Shown: piece by piece, positions 1-8,404 of the stretch
Position numbering within the stretch: the first letter of the stretch is position 1
Layout: every line of letters starts with the position of its first letter
Source: Pseudomonas sp. Q2-TVG4-2
Lineage (GTDB): Bacteria > Pseudomonadota > Gammaproteobacteria > Pseudomonadales > Pseudomonadaceae
Direction of reading: 5' to 3'
NCBI RefSeq assembly: GCF_013620795.1
Contig: NZ_LGLW01000003.1
Span: 1 to 64,000 of the forward strand
DNA: 64,000 nt
The notes under the pieces: generated by a model
What the model saw: the letters and a program-made list of their open reading frames with translations, nothing else
The model's database searches: none
Told to the model about the DNA's origin: nothing
Position numbers and translations under genes: made by a program

Positions 1-1
1 T

Positions 2-229
2 ATCGGTCCGAAGCGGTTGAGCGAGAAGGGCGGCAAAAACTACGATCGCTGGCGCAACATCAGCAGCGAGAAAATCCGTATTGGAACGGAGGAGATCGGC
101 ATCCTCGCAGACTCGTTTCCCGAGTACGCCCTTTGGCTAGTGAGCGGCCGGATTGAGCCCGAGCATGGTCACCGAAGCCCGGAATTCGACGAGGCCAACC
201 GAAACTTGCCCAGTCAGAGCGCGGGATAG
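2..229 (+). CDS. Phage-type DNA-binding protein, C-terminal part
   Basis: The frame is open to the left edge, so only the C-terminal 75 residues are seen; an internal TTG at 17 could be read as a start but has no clear ribosome binding site. The sequence (KNYDRWRNI, TEEIGILADSFPEYALWLVSG) resembles short helix-turn-helix-like regulators found in Pseudomonas prophages and islands, in which a WRN-type recognition helix precedes a FPEYxxWL segment and a conserved EANRNL tail. Function is inferred from that resemblance only. It supports the idea that the left edge belongs to a mobile region. Confidence 0.5.
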   Translation: MGPKRLSEKGGKNYDRWRNISSEKIRIGTEEIGILADSFPEYALWLVSGRIEPEHGHRSPEFDEANRNLPSQSAG

Positions 230-287
230 CGATCACAACGGAAGTGACTAGGCGCTGGTACGCCCGAACGACAGGGAGAGGTTAGGT

Positions 288-845
288 ATGAAGGCTGATT
301 GGAACGACGCCCCGGACTACGTCACAAGGCACCCACGCAAGAGCCGCAGGCTAGCGAAGCTGATCCCTGGACTGATCGGCACGCTGGTGACACTAGCGGT
401 TCTCCAGATGGCAGCCTCAGCGTTCCTACAGGGAACTGCGCAGCGCATTGCTGAAAAGCGCATTCAGCCTAAGCCAGCTCCTATTGCTGAAATCAGCAGA
501 GCAGAGCCTGCCCCTGTCAGGGATTGGGACAAAGTGGTCGAAGAGGTTGCAGCCAGAGGTGCAACGCCTCAGCCGAAATCAGCCCAATCTCAAGTCGACC
601 TCATCGAGACACGGCCCAGCAAACAAACCGTATTTAACGACAGCAACTATGCCCCTCAGGGTGCGACCAACATCGTCCCCGCCACGCGGGTCATCCCCGA
701 GCAACCCGTCAAGACCGCTGCCAGCCGAAAAGAAATCATAGTGGTAGGTAAAGAGTCGCGTATAAGCGACTTTTGCCCTTACAAGGAAGGAAGTATTGGG
801 CGCAGGAACTGTAAGGCGAGCGTGAATTTGAACACCAGAAATTAA
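288..845 (+). CDS. Hypothetical membrane-anchored protein
   Basis: A 185-residue protein with a basic N-terminus, one hydrophobic segment at about residues 26-46 and a long Pro/Ala/Gln-rich, low-complexity stretch. It ends in a short region with two cysteines (DFCPYKEG and RRNCKAS). The topology suggests a single-pass inner-membrane protein with a periplasmic tail. A GGGAGAGG-type ribosome binding site lies about 8 bases before the ATG. No family was recognised. It follows the phage-type regulator on the same strand and is probably part of the same acquired region. Confidence 0.55.
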   Translation: MKADWNDAPDYVTRHPRKSRRLAKLIPGLIGTLVTLAVLQMAASAFLQGTAQRIAEKRIQPKPAPIAEISRAEPAPVRDWDKVVEEVAARGATPQPKSAQSQVDLIETRPSKQTVFNDSNYAPQGATNIVPATRVIPEQPVKTAASRKEIIVVGKESRISDFCPYKEGSIGRRNCKASVNLNTRN

Positions 846-846
846 T

Positions 847-877
847 ATCAAGGCGGAAAAGCTCACACCGCCTTGAT
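847..877. terminator. Perfect hairpin between convergent genes
   Basis: Ten-base perfect arms (ATCAAGGCGG and CCGCCTTGAT) flank an 11-base loop, directly after the stop of the plus-strand gene and just beyond the stop of the convergent minus-strand gene. There is no strong T-run on either side, so it may be a weak or bidirectional terminator. Confidence 0.5.
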
Positions 878-903
878 GTGTTCTGGTCTACCGCTATGGA
901 AGT

Positions 904-2358
904 TTATGCATTGGAACCTGAGGGTTTATTTGTCGCTCGTGCATCGATTAGAACTAGGTTTTTCCCTTCTCTAAGTTCCAGTTCTTTCATTACCTTAAGG
1001 AGTTTATCTAGCTCGGTGTCATTGAAATAAAGGATAACTTTTATCGATTTTTCCGTCTGGTTTGCCGCTTCATAAACCTTAACCTGATTTGCAAGGTTCT
1101 GGCGAAGCTTGCTGTTGCTTGCTAGCTTGAACTCTACAAGCGTGGTGTCCTTCGATCCTCTTGAGATCTTATAGTCAACAGGACCCCTGCCGTTATTCAC
1201 TTCGGAATTTACGTCATCTTCAGATGCATACCACGTCAGACGGAATATCAACTGAAGATCAGCTTCGCGCTTAATCGGGGCACCTTTTACATAGAAAAGG
1301 CGGTAGCCGTCGTTGTTCTCGATTACTTGCTTTAAATATTTTACACGTCGAAATGCTTCTTCGAATGTGTCACCTCTTTCTGAATAGAAAGATAACGCTC
1401 GAAGAGCCTCAGATAGATTTTTTACTTGGTTGATGAATATTGCTTCGGTTTCGCGAAGTTTTTCTTCACTTATCGCGACCGCTTGCTCTCCGTGGTCTTC
1501 TTTAAACTTAATGTAGTGATCGATAAGCGTTGGGAAATTTAGCAGCGTTTTCGATACGGCTTGGTTAATTTCTTTTTGTTTTGCATTGTCAGAAATTTGC
1601 CTCAGCAGGTAATCGTTGACCTGATCCCTAAGCTCGACGTTAGGAATAGCCTCAAGGATTAAATCGAAATCGCCAATTATGTCGTGTTTGTTTATCCAGG
1701 CTTCATCTTTAGTGAGGATATCTTTAGGCGTAAGAAGAATAAAATCCCCATCAATGTAAGGGAGTTTGTACTTCTTTGACATCCATCGACGTGTTTTGTA
1801 GTTGAATTCGGAATGAGATACGTTGACGTCTTTAAGCCGGGTTGGATCAATCTCGGCAAGTGCAAATGACTGGGTATATTCGCACAAGTAACTTTTTATT
1901 AGGTTGGTGGTGAAGTCGCTGATGCTGTCTTTACCCACCCCATCTCTAATCAGGCAAAGTTTTTCCAAATGGCTGCCTTTGGTAATTTGTTCGTTACCAA
2001 AGTCATTAAAGATAGATGAGAGATTTTCATTTAGCGCAGACGCAAACGAATTGCCTAGCCCTGCACCGCCATTTCCAACTCGGCTATAGCCTAGCCAATT
2101 CTGTTTGACCTCAGGAAACAAAAACCAGTGTTTTAGTTGGCCGTCAGATATCTTCCCCCCATCTGACACTTCCCTCAAAAAGCTAATGTAGTTGATAATC
2201 CTATCGTGTAAGGCTTGGTATTCCGCTTTGTCGCTGTTGAATAATAGAAAGGGATCTATGAATACTGGAAGGTCATTGATAAGGGATACGTTAAAAGCTC
2301 CGTATTTATCCAGTGCTTCCTTTTTTATACCAAAATAGTCAGAAAAATATATGTTCAT
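904..2358 (-). CDS. Orphan PD-(D/E)XK nuclease-like protein
   Basis: A 484-residue protein of no recognised named family. The frame extends further upstream, but ATG at 2358 has a GGAAG ribosome binding site and begins a natural N-terminus (MNIYFSDYFG), so it was chosen. The C-terminal part carries what looks like a PD-(D/E)XK core: an acidic helix (EADLQ, near 365), VD at about 394-395, E-F-K at about 409-411, and an NQVxxY helix at about 424-429. The N-terminal two thirds, with a DLPVFIDPFLLF motif, is mostly helical in character. Codon use is much more AT-rich than in neighbouring genes. It stands alone next to a tRNA integration site, which is common for single-gene defence or anti-plasmid nucleases; that role is inference. 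Confidence 0.6.
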   Translation of the reverse strand: MNIYFSDYFGIKKEALDKYGAFNVSLINDLPVFIDPFLLFNSDKAEYQALHDRIINYISFLREVSDGGKISDGQLKHWFLFPEVKQNWLGYSRVGNGGAGLGNSFASALNENLSSIFNDFGNEQITKGSHLEKLCLIRDGVGKDSISDFTTNLIKSYLCEYTQSFALAEIDPTRLKDVNVSHSEFNYKTRRWMSKKYKLPYIDGDFILLTPKDILTKDEAWINKHDIIGDFDLILEAIPNVELRDQVNDYLLRQISDNAKQKEINQAVSKTLLNFPTLIDHYIKFKEDHGEQAVAISEEKLRETEAIFINQVKNLSEALRALSFYSERGDTFEEAFRRVKYLKQVIENNDGYRLFYVKGAPIKREADLQLIFRLTWYASEDDVNSEVNNGRGPVDYKISRGSKDTTLVEFKLASNSKLRQNLANQVKVYEAANQTEKSIKVILYFNDTELDKLLKVMKELELREGKNLVLIDARATNKPSGSNA

Positions 2359-2407
2359 TTTGGACTTCCTTGTTGCATCAATTGAAATTTTGTTCTGAGT
2401 AATGCGG

Positions 2408-2436
2408 ACAATACAGTACCGTTTTGCTGGCAGCAA
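2408..2436 (-). promoter_or_regulatory. Candidate sigma-70 promoter for the nuclease-like gene
   Basis: On the minus strand TTGCTG and TATTGT are separated by 17 bases, about 50 bases upstream of the ATG at 2358. Matches to consensus are partial (3/6 and 4/6) and the surroundings are AT-rich, so this is a suggestion only. Confidence 0.35.
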
Positions 2437-2537
2437 TTTGACATTACTGCCTGATTCGTAGGGAATGCAAGGTATTCGAAAGCCGTAGTAGGGCAAGCGC
2501 GCAGGTGTCGAAAACTGTCGAAAACATACTGCGACAA

Positions 2538-2598
2538 TGACCAACAAAGGCCACCAATTTTTTCCACTAGCCAGCAAATGACTAACGTTGACCAACGT
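2538..2598. repeat. TGACYAAC direct repeats and a 14-base palindrome beside the selC junction
   Basis: TGACCAAC occurs at 2538-2545 and 2589-2596, with TGACTAAC at 2579-2586. The palindrome ACGTTG-AC-CAACGT spans 2585-2598. Short direct repeats next to a core site in a tRNA gene resemble integrase arm-type or excisionase sites; this role is inferred. Confidence 0.4.
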
Positions 2599-2621
2599 AG
2601 GCTATTGATGGATATAACAAA

Positions 2622-2666
2622 ATCGGATTTGAAGCCCGGCCGCACCACCGGATGCGATTGCCTTCC
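2622..2666 (-). tRNA. selC: tRNA-Sec gene cut at the anticodon loop (5' half only)
   Basis: Read on the minus strand, immediately downstream of selB, the sequence begins with the 8-base acceptor strand GGAAGGCA. It continues with the 6-base-pair D-stem unique to tRNA-Sec (CGCATC and GGTGCG around a CGGT loop) and enters the anticodon arm with loop CTTCAAA containing the TCA anticodon. After about the anticodon loop the sequence stops resembling a tRNA: no long variable arm, no TTCGA T-loop and no complementary acceptor strand follow. selC at this site is therefore truncated. A functional selC must be elsewhere, perhaps at the other end of the element outside the window. Confidence 0.8.
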
Positions 2667-2709
2667 AGAGAGGTCTCGAACGAGGCCTGGACTGGAAACT
2701 GATGAGAGC

Positions 2710-4626
2710 CTACCTGAGCTCGACCTCCGAGGCCAAGGCGCTGTCGGGGCGGACCTTGCGCTCGTTGCCGAAGCGTCGGGTGAGGCCGATACGGTCGAAG
2801 TGTTCGAGTAGCTGAATGCTGCGCTTGCGGCCGAGCTGGATTTGGTCGCGGAAGGCGGCGGCGCGGATCACCCCCGACTGACGCTCCATGTCCAATACCT
2901 GATTAGCCAGCTGGCGGATGGTCGAGTCGGGATAGAAGAGGTCCTTGACGACCTGCTGCAGCTCGCCGATGCGAGACAGTTTGCGCAACAGATGACGCAC
3001 ACGATCCTCTTCGATCTCTAGCTCGCCGGCCAGATCGCGCACCCATGGGGGGTTGAACCGGGCTGACTCCAGCAACGGCCAGAGGCGGGCTTTCAGCGAC
3101 TCTTCTTCTTCGCTCAGGTGAACGCGGTGCCCGGGAAGATGCAGCCAAGGGCCGTTGGCTTCGATCGTTCCGGCCGCCAGGGTTCGTTCCAGCAGCGCGA
3201 GGTAAACCGGCCGTTCCAGCTGGGGCAGCGCGTAGCGGCGCAGACGGTCGCGATCCGGTCCGAGTTCATCTGGTTGTGTTTCATGGAAGCGCTGCAGCGC
3301 GGCCACCAGGCTCTGTTCGAGATAGTCCCAGGTGCCGCGGTCGAACAGCCGTGGACCCACCCTCGTGGGGATTTCCAGCGCCTCGTCAGGCAGGCGCCAG
3401 GTCTGCCTCGGCCGGTTGAACTGCCGCTCCAACAAGGCCGGCTCCAGGCCATTCATGGCGCTTGGTAACAGCGCCGGCAGGATCTCTTCCAATGTTTCGC
3501 CGCCCAAGGCGCGCAGCACCGCCAGACGCGCCTGGCGATGACGGTTGCGCGGTGGGGCGAAGGGATCGAGTACTCGGCCGCCGCCCAGTGTGCGCTGTGC
3601 GGATTGGTCCCGCAGTACCACGCGATCGCCGTGCACGGCGTGGGCCGGCGCGTTCAGCAGCAGCTGTGCGTGTACGTGACCGCCGGGCGCCAGGTATTCG
3701 CCTTCCAGCAACGCGATCCGGCCCGTTACGTCCTGCGCGCCGAGATGAATGTGCACTGGGGTCCAGTGACGCAGCTCGCGGGCTTCGCTGGGCAGCAGAG
3801 TGAATTCGATGTCGATGCGCCGGGTGGCTGCCTGCAGCTCGGGCTTCAGCAGCCAGTCGCCGCGGCTGATCTGTTCCACCGCGAGGCGATCGCCAGCGAG
3901 GTTCAGGGCGACCCGCTGGCCGGCCTGGGCCTGCTCGGAGACCCGGTTCTGGGCATGCAGCCCGCGCACTCGAACGCTGCGCCCGGCTGGGCTCAGGGTC
4001 AGCTCGTCGCCGACTCGAACCCGGCCGGCGAATGCCGTTCCGGTCACGACGACGCCGGCACCGGTGACGCTGAATGCGCGGTCGATGGCCAGCCGGAAAT
4101 AACCGTCTTCGCTGCGTGTGCGCACCCCTGCGGCCTGCTCGATTAACGCCGAACGAAGCGCGTCGATGCCCTCCCCGGTGATGCTGGATACCGGAAGGAT
4201 TGGCGTGCCGGTCAGCGGGCCGGCCTGCAGCAGCGATTCGATCTGCTGGCGCACCTCGGCAATACGCGGCGCTTCGACCCGATCGATTTTGGTCAGCGCC
4301 ACGAGCGCGCGGCGAATGCCCAGCAACTCGACGATGGCCAGGTGCTCGCGGGTCTGTGGCATCACGCCGTCGTCGGCGGCGATCACCAGCAGCACGCAGT
4401 CAATGCCACAGGCCCCGGCCAGCATGTTGTGTACGAAGCGCTCGTGGCCGGGTACATCGATGAACCCGGTGAGGTCGGACTCGCCGAGAGAGGCGTACAG
4501 GTAACCGAGATCGATGGTGATCCCCCGCAAGCGCTCGTCGCGGCGGCGGTCGCCTTCTTGTCCGGTCAGTGCCTTGAGCAGCGCAGTCTTGCCATGGTCG
4601 ATGTGGCCGGCGGTACCGATGATCAT
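2710..4626 (-). CDS. selB: Selenocysteine-specific elongation factor SelB
   Basis: A 638-residue translation factor that delivers Sec-tRNA to UGA codons marked by a SECIS hairpin. The N-terminal GTPase domain shows GHIDHGKT (residues 7-14), DVPGHE and TKID, followed by EF-Tu-like beta-barrel domains. The C-terminal part contains winged-helix repeats (around [10 protein letters not shown] and [13 protein letters not shown]) used for SECIS RNA binding. Its ATG overlaps the selA stop by four bases (ATGA), so the two are translationally coupled. Length fits the family. Downstream on the same strand lies the truncated selC. No selenoprotein gene or selD is in the window. Confidence 0.97.
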   Translation of the reverse strand: MIIGTAGHIDHGKTALLKALTGQEGDRRRDERLRGITIDLGYLYASLGESDLTGFIDVPGHERFVHNMLAGACGIDCVLLVIAADDGVMPQTREHLAIVELLGIRRALVALTKIDRVEAPRIAEVRQQIESLLQAGPLTGTPILPVSSITGEGIDALRSALIEQAAGVRTRSEDGYFRLAIDRAFSVTGAGVVVTGTAFAGRVRVGDELTLSPAGRSVRVRGLHAQNRVSEQAQAGQRVALNLAGDRLAVEQISRGDWLLKPELQAATRRIDIEFTLLPSEARELRHWTPVHIHLGAQDVTGRIALLEGEYLAPGGHVHAQLLLNAPAHAVHGDRVVLRDQSAQRTLGGGRVLDPFAPPRNRHRQARLAVLRALGGETLEEILPALLPSAMNGLEPALLERQFNRPRQTWRLPDEALEIPTRVGPRLFDRGTWDYLEQSLVAALQRFHETQPDELGPDRDRLRRYALPQLERPVYLALLERTLAAGTIEANGPWLHLPGHRVHLSEEEESLKARLWPLLESARFNPPWVRDLAGELEIEEDRVRHLLRKLSRIGELQQVVKDLFYPDSTIRQLANQVLDMERQSGVIRAAAFRDQIQLGRKRSIQLLEHFDRIGLTRRFGNERKVRPDSALASEVELR

Positions 4627-6032
4627 GGCGTCAGCTCCCGTTGCAGGTGCGGCAACTGCTCCAGCAGTGCTGGCTCATCATCCAGTTGTCGCAGGTCGAG
4701 CCAGAGGGTGTCGTCAGCGATCCGGCCAAGGATCGGGATCGGTAGGCTGCGCAGCGCTTCTTCCAGCTGGCGCAAGCTGCGACCACGCAGGCGCCTGGAT
4801 TGCAGGGGACGGATACAGAGGGCAGCGCTGGGCAGGCGTGCCACTGGCTGCGCGCCACTGCCGATCATGCCGAGGGCGTCTTCAACCGCGACCTGCCAGG
4901 AATCGCCGAGTGCCTTGGCCAACGTCGGCGCCAGGCGCTCGGCCTGGGCCCGTATGTCCGGCTGCGGGCGGCTCAGCAGGCGCAGGCTGGTCAACCGCTC
5001 GCCAAGGCGATCAGGATCACGATAGAGGTTGAGTACGGCTTCCAGCGCCGCCAGGGTCAGCTTGTCGACACGCAGCGCGCGCTTGAGTGGGTTCTTCTTG
5101 ATCTTCTGGATCAGCTCCCGGCGGCCGACGATCAGTCCTGCTTGCGGTCCGCCTAGCAACTTGTCGCCGCTGAAGGTGACGATGTCGGCGCCGTCACGCA
5201 GGGCCTCCTGCACGGTGGGCTCCTTCGGCAGACCCCAGCGCGACAGGTCGACGAGACTGCCGCTGCCCAGGTCTTCCAACAAGGGCAGGTCATGAGCCCG
5301 GGCGATGGCACCGAGCTCAGCCGTGGCGACGCTGGCCGTGAAGCCTTGCACGCTGTAGTTGCTGGTATGCACGCGCATCAGCAAGCCGCTGCGCGGGCCG
5401 ATGGCGTTTTCGTAATCTCGCGCGTGGGTGCGATTGGTCGTGCCCACCTCGTGCAGCTTCACTCCCGCGCGGGCCATGATGTCGGGGATGCGAAAGGCGC
5501 CACCGATTTCGATCAGCTCGCCACGGGAAATGATGCCTTCTTTGCGTACGCCGAGGCTGTTCAACGCCAGCAGCACGGCGGCCGCGTTGTTGTTGACCAC
5601 GGTGACGGCTTCGGCGCCGGTCAGCTCGCGGATCAGCTCTTCGATCAGGTCATCACGGTCGCCGCGCTTGCCGGTGGCCAGGTCGAACTCAAGGTTCAGT
5701 GGATAACGAGCCGCCAGGGTCATCGCCTCGATGGCTTCATCTGGTAGCAGGGCGCGGCCGAGGTTGGTATGCAGGACCGTGCCGGTGAGGTTGAATACGC
5801 GGCGCACGCGGCTGCGATGCTGGTTGGCTAGGCGCTCACCGGCGCGTCCGGCGAGCACGGCTTCGGATAGCTCCAGCGCGGCGAGCTGACCCTGACGGAC
5901 CGGCTCGCGCAGCTCGTCGAGTAGATCGCGCAGGGTGCCGAGTAACGCTTCGCGGCCATAGCGCCGCTGCAGTGGTTCGCAGGCAGGTGCGCGCAACAGG
6001 CGGTCGACCGAGGGCAGGCGAACGCTGCTCAT
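4623..6032 (-). CDS. selA: L-seryl-tRNA(Sec) selenium transferase
   Basis: A PLP-dependent decameric enzyme converting Ser-tRNA(Sec) to Sec-tRNA(Sec) with selenophosphate. The PLP-lysine motif [14 protein letters not shown] and the N-terminal PSVDRLL segment are clear. The frame extends 17 residues upstream to 6083, but the family usually starts at [10 protein letters not shown] and a GAGG-type ribosome binding site sits about 12 bases before this ATG, so 6032 was chosen (469 residues). It overlaps selB by four bases and is the first gene of a selA-selB-(selC) unit. Confidence 0.96.
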   Translation of the reverse strand: MSSVRLPSVDRLLRAPACEPLQRRYGREALLGTLRDLLDELREPVRQGQLAALELSEAVLAGRAGERLANQHRSRVRRVFNLTGTVLHTNLGRALLPDEAIEAMTLAARYPLNLEFDLATGKRGDRDDLIEELIRELTGAEAVTVVNNNAAAVLLALNSLGVRKEGIISRGELIEIGGAFRIPDIMARAGVKLHEVGTTNRTHARDYENAIGPRSGLLMRVHTSNYSVQGFTASVATAELGAIARAHDLPLLEDLGSGSLVDLSRWGLPKEPTVQEALRDGADIVTFSGDKLLGGPQAGLIVGRRELIQKIKKNPLKRALRVDKLTLAALEAVLNLYRDPDRLGERLTSLRLLSRPQPDIRAQAERLAPTLAKALGDSWQVAVEDALGMIGSGAQPVARLPSAALCIRPLQSRRLRGRSLRQLEEALRSLPIPILGRIADDTLWLDLRQLDDEPALLEQLPHLQRELTP

Positions 6033-6223
6033 GGCTGCCGCCTCGAATGATGTTGCGATACGGAGAGGGCGGGTTTGGCGCAAATCGTGTCGACCGCGCT
6101 GGACCCTGTTGCGAGGTTGCCTGACACGCAGGACTCCATTCTTTTTAGTATTTCGCGAGCAGCATAGACGCTTAAATCGGCACAGGGTTCAGTCGGCCTC
6201 GTGTTCTTCCTGGCGCTGAAATG

Positions 6224-6247
6224 AAAAAACCCGGGCAAGCCCGGGTT
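6224..6247 (-). terminator. Rho-independent terminator after the Tim44-domain gene
   Basis: Arms AACCCGGG and CCCGGGTT (perfect, 8 base pairs) enclose a four-base loop. On the minus strand the stem runs into a tract of T residues. It ends the transcript of the gene at 6268-7101 before selA. Confidence 0.85.
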
Positions 6248-6267
6248 CTTCATTTCGTCTACGCGTG

Positions 6268-7101
6268 TCAGGCGTTCTGGCGGATTCCCGCAACCAGCCA
6301 CGGCTGGTTCTCGCCTTGTGCACGTTCCATGCGCCAGCTTTCGCTGAAGGGCTCGCCCTGGTCGAAGCGCGAATTCTTCGATACGCCCACGAAGGTGAGG
6401 GTGGCGATGGTCTTGTCGGCCTGATCGTCCACGCCATCAAGCTGGATCTGCAAGTCGTCAACGTAGGTGGCCTGATAGGCGTCACCGATCTCGGCCCGCT
6501 CGCGCTTGAGGAACTCATGCAGCTGCGGCGTGACGAACTCGGCGATCTTGTCCATCTCGTTGGCATCCCAGTGCTGCTGGAGCGACAGGAAGTGCTCGCG
6601 CGCCGCGGCCACGAAATTCTGCTCGTTGAACCAGGCGGGGGCGTTGATCACCGGTGCAGCCGCTGCGGATGTGGCGCTGCCACCGAAGATCGACGGTTGC
6701 GCAGGCATCTCGCGCTGCATCGGCGCATGGCCGGCCACGGCCGGTTGCTGCTGGCGACGGCGGGCGGCGAGGAAGCGGAACAGCAGGAAGGCGATACCGC
6801 CGAAGATCAGGATATCCATGAACTGGATGCCTTCGAAGCCGTCACCCATGAACATGGATGCCAGCAGACCACCAGCAGCGAGGCCGGCCAGCGGGCCGAG
6901 CCAGCGCGATGCACCGCTGGCAGCGGCCGGGGTCTTGCCTGCCTGGGTCGGAGCCGCCTGGGTTTGCTTAGGCGCCTGGCGGGTCTGATGGCTCGGTGCC
7001 GAGCCGAAGCTCTTGCCACCACCGAAACGCTTGGCGTGGACGTCGAGACTGAGGGTCAGGCCGATACACAGCGCCATAAAAATGCTGAGCACACGTTGCA
7101 T
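6268..7101 (-). CDS. Tim44-like domain membrane protein
   Basis: 277 residues. An N-terminal signal-like hydrophobic segment (residues 3-22) is followed by the KRFGGGKSFG motif typical of bacterial Tim44-like proteins and a Pro/Gln/Ala-rich linker. A Gly-rich hydrophobic patch follows at about 70-85, a second hydrophobic stretch at about 93-107, and the C-terminal Tim44/MBA1-like domain occupies about 160-275. Bacterial members are membrane-associated and their role is not well defined. A strong terminator follows. It appears to be a single-gene unit. Confidence 0.85.
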   Translation of the reverse strand: MQRVLSIFMALCIGLTLSLDVHAKRFGGGKSFGSAPSHQTRQAPKQTQAAPTQAGKTPAAASGASRWLGPLAGLAAGGLLASMFMGDGFEGIQFMDILIFGGIAFLLFRFLAARRRQQQPAVAGHAPMQREMPAQPSIFGGSATSAAAAPVINAPAWFNEQNFVAAAREHFLSLQQHWDANEMDKIAEFVTPQLHEFLKRERAEIGDAYQATYVDDLQIQLDGVDDQADKTIATLTFVGVSKNSRFDQGEPFSESWRMERAQGENQPWLVAGIRQNA

Positions 7102-7192
7102 TTAGTATTCCTGGGTTGGATGAAGATACGAAGCTGATGGTGCACGGACCGGTCCGGGCGCGCCAGTTGCAGAGTGTTTCTGGCTTTTGCTT

Positions 7193-7228
7193 CGCTGCGC
7201 TTGCCCGGCATCACCGTCAAGCGCAGCG
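7193..7228. repeat. 11-base inverted repeat after the DctP gene
   Basis: CGCTGCGCTTG and its exact complement CAAGCGCAGCG flank a 14-base loop, 10 bases beyond the stop of the minus-strand gene at 7238. No T-run follows, so it could be a Rho-assisted end or an mRNA 3' stabilising hairpin rather than an intrinsic terminator. Confidence 0.5.
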
Positions 7229-7237
7229 TCGCCTGGC

Positions 7238-8347
7238 TCAGCGCCAGTTGTACAGTTCTTTCTCTGAAATTTCGTGCATCGGCTTGACCTGCGCCTGGAA
7301 GGCTTTCATCGAGGCCCAGATGCGGCCGTTGAGCTCGCTCTGCGCGGCCAGCTCGCCGAGCACGATATCGGACTGCTCGCGCATCGCGGCCAGCACCTCG
7401 TCCGGGAAGCGCTTCAGTTCGGCGCCTTGCTGCTTGAGCTGATCGAGGGCCATAGCGTTGTTGTAGACATAATCGTCGATCATGTCGCGGCTCGCAGCTC
7501 CGGCGGCTTCGGTGAGGATGGCGCGCAGATCATCGGGCAAGCTGTCCAGGGCCTTTTGGTTGACCAGCAACTCCAGCACAGCCTGGGGCTCCTGCCAGCC
7601 GGGGTAGTAGTAGTACTTCGCCGCCTTGTGCAGGCCGAAGGCGAGGTCGTTGTACGGACTGACCCAATCGGTGGCGTCGATCGCGCCAGTCTGCAGCGCG
7701 GTGAAGACTTCACCGCCTGGCATGTTGACTGTGGTCGCGCCGAGCCGGCTCAGCACTTCGCCGCCCAGGCCTGGGGTGCGGATCTTCAGTCCCTGCAGGT
7801 CGTTCAGCGAGTTGATTTCCTTGTTGAACCAGCCGCCCATCTGCATGCCGGTGTTACCGACCACCATGGGTTTGACGCCATACGGTGCGTAAGCCTCGTC
7901 CCAGAATTCCTGACCGCCGCCGCGAGTCAGCCAGGCATTCATTTCGCTGGTCGAGAGACCGAACGGAACTGAGGTGAAGAATTGCGCCGTGGGGACCTTG
8001 CCCTTCCAGTAATAGGCGGCACCGTGCCCCATTTCGGCCGTGCCGCGCGAGACGGCGTCGAATACCTCCAGAGCAGGTACCAGCTCACCGGCAGCGTAGA
8101 CCTTGACGGTCAACCGGCCATCGCTCATGGCGCTGACCCGGTCGGCCAGTCGCTGGGCGGCAGTGCCCAAGCCTGGATAGTTCTTTGGCCAGGCGGTGAC
8201 CATCTTCCAGTTGTAAGTCTTAGGGGCTTCGCTGGTGGCCGGCTGCGGCTCAGCGGCGGATTCGACTTTCTTCTCATCGTTGCAGCCTGCGAGGCCGAGG
8301 GATACAAGCAGGGCAGCGGCGGCACCAAACAAGTGACGGCGTTTCAT
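7238..8347 (-). CDS. TRAP-type substrate-binding lipoprotein (orphan DctP)
   Basis: 369 residues. The start at 8347 was chosen because it gives a normal lipoprotein signal (MKRR, hydrophobic core, lipobox LAGC); the frame continues 14 residues upstream. The body matches the DctP/TakP family, whose periplasmic proteins bind carboxylates for TRAP carriers: VTAWPKNYPGLG, LKIRTPGLGGEVL with the ligand arginine, and ATDWVSPYNDLAFGLHKAA. No DctQ or DctM partner is adjacent, which is unusual; it must use a carrier encoded elsewhere, such as the one at 24.6-26.4 kb, or act as a sensor. Ligand unknown, possibly a keto acid by resemblance to TakP. Confidence 0.88.
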   Translation of the reverse strand: MKRRHLFGAAAALLVSLGLAGCNDEKKVESAAEPQPATSEAPKTYNWKMVTAWPKNYPGLGTAAQRLADRVSAMSDGRLTVKVYAAGELVPALEVFDAVSRGTAEMGHGAAYYWKGKVPTAQFFTSVPFGLSTSEMNAWLTRGGGQEFWDEAYAPYGVKPMVVGNTGMQMGGWFNKEINSLNDLQGLKIRTPGLGGEVLSRLGATTVNMPGGEVFTALQTGAIDATDWVSPYNDLAFGLHKAAKYYYYPGWQEPQAVLELLVNQKALDSLPDDLRAILTEAAGAASRDMIDDYVYNNAMALDQLKQQGAELKRFPDEVLAAMREQSDIVLGELAAQSELNGRIWASMKAFQAQVKPMHEISEKELYNWR

Positions 8348-8404
8348 GAGTAGGATCTTCCTTTGACGGACCTTATTAGTATCGGGCACAGGTTGACGTG
8401 CACG

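Larger units (their letters stand above)
1..2627. mobile_element. End of a probable integrated element
   Basis: The stretch from the left edge to the anticodon loop of the interrupted selC gene looks acquired. It carries a phage-type regulator tail, an anchored protein of unknown function and an AT-rich orphan nuclease-like gene. Its right boundary is a tRNA gene cut at the anticodon loop, a classical tyrosine-recombinase attachment position, and short direct repeats plus a palindrome lie just inside that boundary. No integrase is visible here, so it would have to lie beyond the left edge or be lost. The element assignment is inference; the tRNA interruption and the base-composition change are seen directly. 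Confidence 0.55.

Noticed and set aside
2359-2595. Longer N-terminus for the nuclease-like gene (563 residues)
   Set aside because: The extra 79 residues lack protein character, and a good GGAAG site precedes the ATG at 2358.
2355-2648. 97-codon minus-strand frame between the nuclease-like gene and selC
   Set aside because: It runs into the tRNA-Sec 5' half, has no ribosome binding site and no protein-family character.
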